Source: Fallopia convolvulus (lineage: Eukaryota; Streptophyta; Magnoliopsida; Caryophyllales; Polygonaceae). From it: a DNA stretch of 64,000 nucleotides. How positions within the stretch are numbered: position 1 is the stretch's first letter; each line of letters begins with the position of its first letter. The translations under genes were made by a program, and so were the position numbers. Shown piece after piece: positions 57,106-64,000 of this stretch. The stretch covers positions 14,674,501-14,738,500 of the forward strand of contig OZ024724.1 of assembly GCA_964016875.1 (NCBI GenBank). Direction: 5' to 3'. Under the pieces are notes generated by a model. The model searched no databases, was not told the origin of the DNA, and was given only the letters and a program-made list of their open reading frames with translations.

Positions 57106-58067
57106 TGTAACACCCCCATTTTTCCCTCGGAGATATTACCGCCAGTGACCTCGGAATTTACACTCCGAAGTCACCCAAGGCTTTCACGGTATTCAAGATA
57201 TAAATGATAATTCAATAAATATTAAAACAAAATGTCCAACTTTCACAATCTTGAATAATCCAAATACTTGCGGAAAAATAAGATAAATAGTCTTGAACAA
57301 AGCGGAAGTAAAATTCTTGAAGGCGGTCCTTACAGACCAAGGATCTCGACCTTAAACTAAAAAGTTATTCAAAAGAAACGTGACGTGCAACAATTTCAAC
57401 ATCTTCAATCTCGAATCACCACTCCTTTACTCCCTGATGTTCCGTATAGGGACGGTTGACACCAGCCGGCCATGCAAAAGAAATAAAGAGGTCGGTCAGT
57501 CTAATGAAAGACTACGCAAGTGAAATTTTATGTGAGGTTCTTGTGATCTTAGTTGAATGAAAGTCGGTCGATGACATAGCCCAAATAATCTCACGGAAAG
57601 GGAAATATGATGAAAAGATTAGGACACCACAAAACTATGGTTCCTTAAGAATGAGAAAGGTTATGTTGGGAACTTTAATTATCAACCAATATTCTGAAAA
57701 GCCTCCGTCGACTTATCAAATCTACAACCAACCTCACCGAATGCGTGTTGTCCGAATTCAGATTGGAAAATAGATTAATCAAAGCCGGGAGCCAGAGTGG
57801 TTTTCCAAGTTGTAGTCACCACCCTGAACACATTTTAATGGGTGTGCACTAGCACTTATCTTATTTAATTACAAAACATTGCATTCAAGTTGGTAGCTTT
57901 TAAGACGGCAACGCGATATCCCATAACAAATAGAATCCCACAAAGGGAGGAACGGGTTCCTAAGTCCCGATACAAGGCACTAGCTAGGTGCCAAACACTC
58001 CTCAAAACGGTTGAGAGAGCAGGGTCATGACCAACATTAGGGTCTAGGTCCATCCTAATGCAAAATA
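57106..58067 (-). mobile_element. partial LTR of a reverse-strand Tekay-like Ty3 element
   Basis: Homologous over its length to 60018-61015, with high identity and a 20-odd-bp gap near 57553. The right edge at about 58067 fuses directly to the RT reading (DLRSGYHQ on the reverse strand), so the rest of pol and the LTR start were deleted. The left edge ends with LTR terminus TGTAACACCCCC and a partial primer-binding-site remnant TACCATAAT. Confidence 0.8.
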
Positions 58068-58880
58068 TTATAAAGAGGTGTTCAATAGTTGGTGATATCC
58101 TGACCTCAAATCGATCTTGGAGAATACCTTTGCTCCTCGCAATTGGTCTAAAAGATCGTCAATCCTTGGCAATGGATACTTGTTTTTTTTATGGTGACCT
58201 GGTTCAACTCTCGATAGTCAATGCAGAGTCTGAAGGTTCCATCTTTCTTCTTTACAAACAAAACTGCCGCTCCCCAAGGTGAAGCACTCGGTCTGATGTA
58301 CCCTTTTTCTAGCAGTTCTTCCAATTGCTCCTTTAGTTCCTTCATTTCCAATGGGGCCATTCTGTAGGGCGTCTTGGAAATAGGTCTAGTCCATGGTTCC
58401 AACTCAATGGTGAACTCTACTTCACGATGAGGTGGTAATCATGAAATCTCTTTTGGAAAGACATCGACAAACTCTCTAGCAACGGGGATCTCTTATAGTT
58501 TTACATCTTTCTTTTCAGTCGTTTCCATCAAACACAAGAATCAAGTGCACCCTTGTTGGAGCATCTTTATTGCCTTCATAGCATTAACCATTTTCCCATT
58601 TTTAGCTTCTCGTTGCCCTTTGAACTTGCAAACATATCAACCTTCTGTTGTGATGATTACGGTTCTAGTGTTGAAATCTATCTCAACTCCATGACGAGTT
58701 AACCAGTCCATCCCCAAGATTATATCATATGGGGCCATAGGTATACAGATAAGTTCAGCATCACACTTTGTCCCTTAGATGGTGATCGAAAAGTCAGTGA
58801 TTTGCTTGGTACACACAATCTTCTCCACATTAGGAAGATTCACAGCGAAAGGCTAAACGAAACTATGTTCGTGTTACGAG
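58068..58880 (-). pseudogene. protease to RT fragment of the reverse-strand Ty3 element
   Basis: From right to left on the reverse strand: NLPNVEKIVCTKQITDF, MAPYDIILGMDWLTRHGVEI, then RT entry SKTPYRMAPLEMKELKEQLE, GYIRPSASPWGAAVLFVKKK and LCIDYRELNQVTIKK. It is cut at the YHQ of the RT by the LTR fragment. The protease active-site DSG segment and all gag are missing between 58880 and 59142. Confidence 0.85.
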
Positions 58881-59141
58881 TGTTGATCCTTTGAACATTC
58901 ATAAACTAAACTCTATCCATTGAGACATTTGATCACCAACTGATAATCTCATAACATAAAATCCAAATTATTTATTCATAAAGGTAGAATTGTTTAACAT
59001 TCTATCATAATTAGTTCAACTTGACTCAAAGATGACACAACTCCAATAACAGCAAAGCAACCAACATAGTTTGATGAAACCAAACCAAATATGACTCAAG
59101 ACATAACTAAGGCAAAACTTGAAGTACTAATGAACGACACC

Positions 59142-59800
59142 CTATGGTTTAGGTTGGCGGAACACCTTCCTATACTTAGCAGTGGGCATCGTATTCTTCT
59201 TCCTTGGCGCTCCCAAGCGATAGCAATACATATCCAAGAACACGGGATCGAACCTCCTAGGTTCCTTGACTGCCCCGTTGTTCTCCAACAACTCCAAAGC
59301 CTGTTGGATCTTGCGACACAGTATTGCGCACCGGCGCGTTCTCCTTCAAGACGACTCTCATGATGGTTGATCACCACATCATGACGAGCCAGCATCGCGT
59401 ACTAAGACTCCATATGGTCACCCAGTAGGATGTTGTCAGCCCATAAATTTATAGGCCTAAAGTCACCAACAACTGCACGAGCTTCCCATGGATGATACTC
59501 GTACCGGTGCTTTCCTTGGTCGTCAACGGCTTCCTCCTGAGGATGGTACTCCTCAGTAGCCTGGACATTAGCGGGTGGTGTGTTGGGAGTGTACTCCATC
59601 TCCAGCTCCTCTTCCTTAGGTTCCTCCTCTTGCCCCAAGGGTTCCACATGAGTTGGTGGAGACACAACTTCCACGGAGGCGGCTTCGCCTTCGTCGAGGA
59701 ATTCCTTAGTGGTTAGCAAGTCCTCAGTTTGGATGGAAGGTGGAGGGCTAGCTTCCTGGACAGGTCGTAGGGCTTTGGCTTCACTCCTAGTGAACACCAT
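59142..59800 (-). pseudogene. upstream ORF of the reverse-strand Ty3 element
   Basis: Starts MVFTRSEAKALRPVQEAS shortly after the primer binding site; very acidic with proline (EEEPKEEELEMEYTPNTPP). An in-frame TAG at 59404-59402 and a frameshift near 59335 break it. The end reads KIQQALELLENNGAVKEP and FDPVFLDMYCYRLGAPRKK, similar in layout to the ANILLNND...FLDKYTDR ending of the 51914-53817 ORF. Function unknown. Confidence 0.6.
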
Positions 59801-60001
59801 TGTCTGCCAAATAGACAAGGTAAAGCATGGTCAATAACTTATAGAACAATCCATAATTCTATACTCATAGAGTGGGAATATGAAGTCGTTGAAAAAATAA
59901 AAGATGAAAACAACTATTTCTTTCAAGCATGGTTTTCAATCTAAAAGAAAATAGATATTTTTCGAACACAAGTATGAAGACTTGGTTTAAAAAAACTTTT
60001 A

Positions 60002-60013
60002 GCTCTGATACCA
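60002..60013 (-). other. primer binding site of the reverse-strand Ty3 element
   Basis: GCTCTGATACCA on the + strand is the reverse complement of TGGTATCAGAGC, next to the LTR terminus at 60018. 59801-60001 is short non-coding leader. Confidence 0.85.
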
Positions 60014-60017
60014 TAAT

Positions 60018-63000
60018 TTTAACACCCCCGTTTTCCCTCGGAGATATTACCGCCAGTGACCTTGGAATTTACACTCCGAAGCCACCCAAGGCTTTCACGG
60101 TATTCAAGATATAAATGATAATTCAATAAATATTAAAACAAAATGTCCAACTTTCACAATCTTGAATAATCCAAATACTTGCAGAAAAATAAGATAAATA
60201 GTCTTGAACAAAGCGGAAGTAAAATTCTTGAAGGCGGTCCTTACAAACCAAGGATCTCGACCTTAAACTAAAAAGTTATTCAAAAGAAACGTGACGTGCA
60301 ACAACTTCAACAACTTCAATCTCGAATCACCACTCCTTTACTCCCTGATGTTCTGTATAGGGACGGTTGACACCAACCGGCCATGCAAAAGAAATAAAGC
60401 GGTCGGTCAGTCTAATGAAAGACTACACAAGTGGAATTTTATGTGAGGTTCTTGTGATCTTAGTTTTATTATGATCATCAGACTCCGAATGAAAGCCGGT
60501 CGATGACATAGCCCAAATAATCTCACGGAAAGGGAAATATGATGAAAAGATTAGGACACCACAAAACTATGGTTCCTTAAGAATGAGAAAGGTTATGTTG
60601 GGAACTTTAATTATCAACCAATATTCTGAAAAGCCTCCGTCGACTTATCAAATCTACAACCAACCTCACCGAATGCGTGTTGTCCGAATTCAGATTGGAA
60701 AATAGATTAATCAAAGCCGGAAGTCAGAGTGGTTTTCCAAGTTGTAGTCACCACCCTGAACACATTTTAATGGGTGTGCACTAGCACTTATCTTAATTTA
60801 ATTACAAAACATTGCATTCAAGTTGGTAGCTTTTAAGACGGCAACACGATATGCCATAAGATATAGAATCCCACAAAGGGAGGAACGGGTTCCTAAGTCC
60901 CGATACAAGGCACTAGCTAGGTGCCAAACACTCCTCAAAACGGTTGAGAGAGCAGGGTCATGACCAGCACTAGGATCTAGGTCCATCCTAATGCAAAATA
61001 TTATAAAGAGGTGTTCAGGGGTTAGTGAACCCCCACCCCTAATTCTACGCTAGTCCAAAACAACGAATCTCAAAATGAGATCGTGAAACAAACAGGTGCA
61101 CAAACATTGCAACCTAAATATAAGTTCTAGCGCATAATAGAATAATAACAATAAGCTACCATGGGGTCATTATTTCTATGCATAATAAACCTTAATTCAT
61201 TTATACATTTCAACATGATCATTATTTCTATAATAAACTAAGTTCATTTTATTCAAACAAGCGTTCCCAACATAACATGCAAACATGAATAAAAGTATTC
61301 ATGATAAAAGTATGAGAGTGAACCACCACTTGCCTTGTTAGCAGGCAAACGTTACGAGGATTCGATGAATTGGAGTCACGCGGAAACAAACTAGCTTCTG
61401 TTTCAAACAATAGTACAAAATAAATTATATTAATTTATATTGATCCTCTTTCTCCTTTGAAAGAGTGATTACGAAATAATTTAGGAGTTTATAATTTTAT
61501 AAACTTCTAATTTAACTAAGATGATTCCCGATTAATCTTAAGGTTATGAAAATTATAACTTTTCATGTTTTATGAAATGTGATCTTAAATACCTTATATT
61601 ATGCATAAAAATTCTCTGTTTATTTTTACATGCATATAAGGTATTTTTCAATCATAATCTTACTCAATATTTATTCATAAAAATCATTAATTAAATTAAT
61701 AATTATAAATTCAGAAATTAATGTTTTCCGTAAGTATTTTTAAAACTTTATTCTTCAACCGTAATATTAGAATAATGATTTTCTTAAAAAAACCACACCA
61801 TATAATTAAATATTTAGCCTATTGTAACTTGATCATTATAAAAAATATATTTTTAAGTTAATTATAGTCTTATGCTAATATAAAAATTAAATTCATAAAA
61901 AAGCAGATTTATGTAAAGTTATGTTAATAGGTGTATAAGTGATAAGATTACTCAAACTTAACTTTATAATTAATTTAACCACTAAGAAAAGGAAAAGTGA
62001 TGTAAAAAAATAAAAAAAATAAAAGAAGTCTATCACTATTATACGTTTAACACAACACATTGCACACTGAAACAATTTCACTTTAAAAGCCATGGTTAGT
62101 GACACACAAGCACATGCCCAGTTGAATTTGAAAGATTACAGAAACAAAATGGTACTAGAATTCAAGCAATTGAGAGTGGGAACTTACAAGTTCGATCAAA
62201 GTTGATGTTTACTGGTGAAAATAGAGGGTTGAATACACAAGAAGAGGGGAAAATTTTGGGAGATTTTGTGATGAATGTGGTGGTAACTAGGGAACGATTT
62301 TGGTCTGTATTTATAGGGAAAAGGGGCGGAATAAACGCCCAAAATCAATCAAAACCTTCCCTAGCCTTAATTGATTTGATTGACAAATCAATTTAAAGCT
62401 AATTGATTTGAGCCCTAAAATGTTTCAAGGACAAATTGCGAAAAAAGGATTATATTGTGAAATTAAGAACATAAATAGATTGTGTACGAGAAAAGAATCG
62501 TTTCCATATATAATAAGCCTGATTTGGTGCTTAATGGGTGCAAAACATAATTTTAGGCAATCTCCATTGATTTGTGTACTGTACACACGCAACTGCTGGA
62601 GGAAGAAGAAGACATTTGCTGATTTTTGCAATTTTAGCCCCATTTGTAACGAAATTACAATTTCAGCCCATACTTTTAAAAACATGACAAAAACGCCCAT
62701 TTCTTAGGTATTTGAAATTCCAAAAAATATATTTTATACCCAACATTTTAAGGACTCATTATTTTGCATTAAAAGTTTATTCCTTTGTCACAACAATAAT
62801 TAAAAGATATTAAGTAACTTATTAAAACTCCTTATACATACTTATAAATACTTCTTTAAATTTTTTATTAACATTGAGTAAGACTTATGACCTTTCGGGT
62901 AAGGTCATTTGTATAAAATAATCTTATAACGATTATTTGTTAACTTTTTATTTAATAAGATGAGGCATTTAATATTTCTGATAATGCCACATATGTTTTA

Positions 63001-63057
63001 TTAAATAAAATAAGGGAAATTACATCATTGCCCTTCTTAGAAAAGAGGTTTATTACA
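60018..63057 (-). mobile_element. long LTR (about 3.0 kb) shared by two reverse-strand Ty3 units
   Basis: The reverse-strand start TGTAATAAACC (63057) follows a TTTTTAAGGGGG polypurine tract and the reverse-strand end GGGGGTGTTAAAA (60018, one base off TTACA) precedes a primer binding site. On its right is an integrase end, on its left an upstream ORF and pol, so it acts at once as 3' LTR of one unit and 5' LTR of another. Only AT-rich and low-coding DNA inside; the ORF MDLDPSAGHDPALSTVL is present in both LTR copies and is LTR sequence. Confidence 0.7.
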
Positions 63058-63177
63058 ATAGTACCCCCTTAAAAATAGTTTCGTCCCCGAAACTAGGTTC
63101 GACTTACTAGACATCCATCTAAGAAAAAGGGAGGTTATTATAATAGTACCCCCTTAAAAATAGTTTTGTCCCCGAAA
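63058..63177 (-). repeat. duplicated polypurine tract
   Basis: TAGTACCCCCTTAAAAATAG occurs at 63059 and 63144, an 85-bp tandem duplication that includes GTCCCCGAAACTAGGT. Each copy carries a complete PPT-like run (TTTTTAAGGGGG on the reverse strand). Confidence 0.85.
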
Positions 63178-63981
63178 CTAGGTAGAGAACAACTCCGGAA
63201 ACTTTCTATGCATATCCTGTTCTGTCTCCCATGTTTCCCAAGTGACTTCTTCTCCACCGTTCTTGGACCAAAGGATCCTCACGAGTGGGACTTCTTTTTT
63301 ACGTAGGCTCTTCACTCGTCGTTCCATCACGCGAACGGGTCTCTCCTCATATGTACCATTGGGTTGAATCTCAATATCATCGTAGTTGAGAATACGGGAT
63401 TCATCCGGAACATACTCCCGCAATAGTGATACATGGAAGACATTATGAACTGGATGCGCAGATGGCGGGAGGGCAAGTCGATAGGCAAGCTTGCCAATTC
63501 GTTCTAAAATCTCGAACGGTCCAACGTAACGAGGGTTAAGCTTTCAAAGCGGAAAACCCCTTTAGATGGAGAAATCGGACGAAAACCTTGTGCCCTACTT
63601 CAAACTCAATATCCCTTCGCTTCAGTTCAGCATATGATTTTTGTCGACTCTGAGCTGTCAACATTCTCTGTCGGATTAAAGCAATGTCGGTAGTAGTCCT
63701 CTCACCAAATCTGGGCCTAGCAGAATCTTATCAGCATTCTCATCCCAACAGATTGGTGAACGACATTTCCGTCCATACAAAGCCTCGAATGGAGCCATCG
63801 TAATGGTTGAATGCCAACTGTTGTTGTAGGTGAATTCTACCAAACTTAAGCTGGTATCCCAACTAACAGGACGGTCTAGCACACAAGCCCTAAGCATATC
63901 TTCTAGTGTTTGGATGGTCCTTTCGGATTGTATATCGGTTTGGGGATGAAAAGCAGTACTGAACCTTAGCTCTGTCCCCAT
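63178..63981 (-). pseudogene. integrase C-terminus of a Tekay/Del-type chromovirus (partial)
   Basis: Reverse-strand reading: AFHPQTDIQSERTIQTLEDM with the catalytic Glu, TYNNSWHSTITMAPFEALYG and RKCRSPICWDE, then after frame changes (63420-63680) REYVPDESRILNY, a chromodomain-like VPLVRILWSKN and EEVTWETWETEQDMHRKFP ending with a stop. The rest of pol lies beyond the window. The order IN then PPT then LTR supports a 3' end of a Tekay-type element. Confidence 0.88.
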
Positions 63982-64000
63982 GGCTTGATGTAGCTCCTTC

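Noticed and set aside
57865..60986. Repeated 62-codon ORF MDLDPxxGHDPALSTVL as a gene
   Set aside because: It lies in the two LTR copies, has no initiation context, and varies with the LTR sequence.

Overview
This window is plant nuclear DNA, almost certainly from a eudicot. Evidence: intron-containing genes with plant splice sites, plant-type glutathione peroxidase, theta glutathione transferase, serine racemase and beta-tubulin, and a dense load of plant-specific transposons (Athila and Tekay/Del-type Ty3 elements, a 5S-bearing Cassandra TRIM, hAT, MULE, Helitron, L1-type LINEs). The species cannot be named from the sequence alone. All gene models were read by eye from splice sites and reading frame.

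Layout. (1) 1-9.3 kb is nested Ty3 retrotransposon debris: the 3' end of an Athila pol with several partial Athila LTRs, plus two reverse-strand fragments of other Ty3 elements. (2) 9.3-18.85 kb is the most unusual part: a MULE-type DNA transposon with a FAR1-like transposase (+) and a convergent Ulp1/C48 SUMO-protease-like gene (-). A 21-bp repeat, always in the same orientation, forms arrays in the transposase intron, three Ulp1 introns, the Ulp1 5' leader and the space between the two genes. Both genes carry few disabling lesions. (3) 19.3-22.6 kb holds an LTR fragment, a LINE tail, a 176-bp tandem duplication and a TRIM-like pair of repeats. (4) 22.6-47.3 kb is the genic island, with four apparently intact genes: GPX (-), GSTT (+), serine racemase (+) and beta-tubulin (-). 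Between them lie foldback MULE-type elements with 9-bp target duplications, a 6.4-kb hAT element filled by a LINE, a Helitron 3' end, an HSP70 pseudogene scrap and a large TGATGAC/GTCATCA repeat field. (5) 47.7-64 kb is again retrotransposon: a LINE interrupted by a solo LTR, a Tekay-like Ty3 element (+) interrupted by a small hAT-like element and then by a tandem Cassandra array, and reverse-strand Tekay-like elements that share one long LTR.

How the parts relate. The four host genes are ordinary metabolic or cytoskeletal genes with no operon-like relation. GPX and GSTT are both peroxide/glutathione-type enzymes, but nothing in the sequence links them functionally. The transposons show repeated nesting. 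The MULE with its spreading 21-bp arrays, one array intron of which is bounded by an 11-bp direct repeat containing the splice junctions, is the best candidate for an undescribed phenomenon (repeat-driven or introner-like intron formation inside a transposon). An acidic, proline-rich upstream ORF between PBS and gag in three Ty3 copies is a second candidate.
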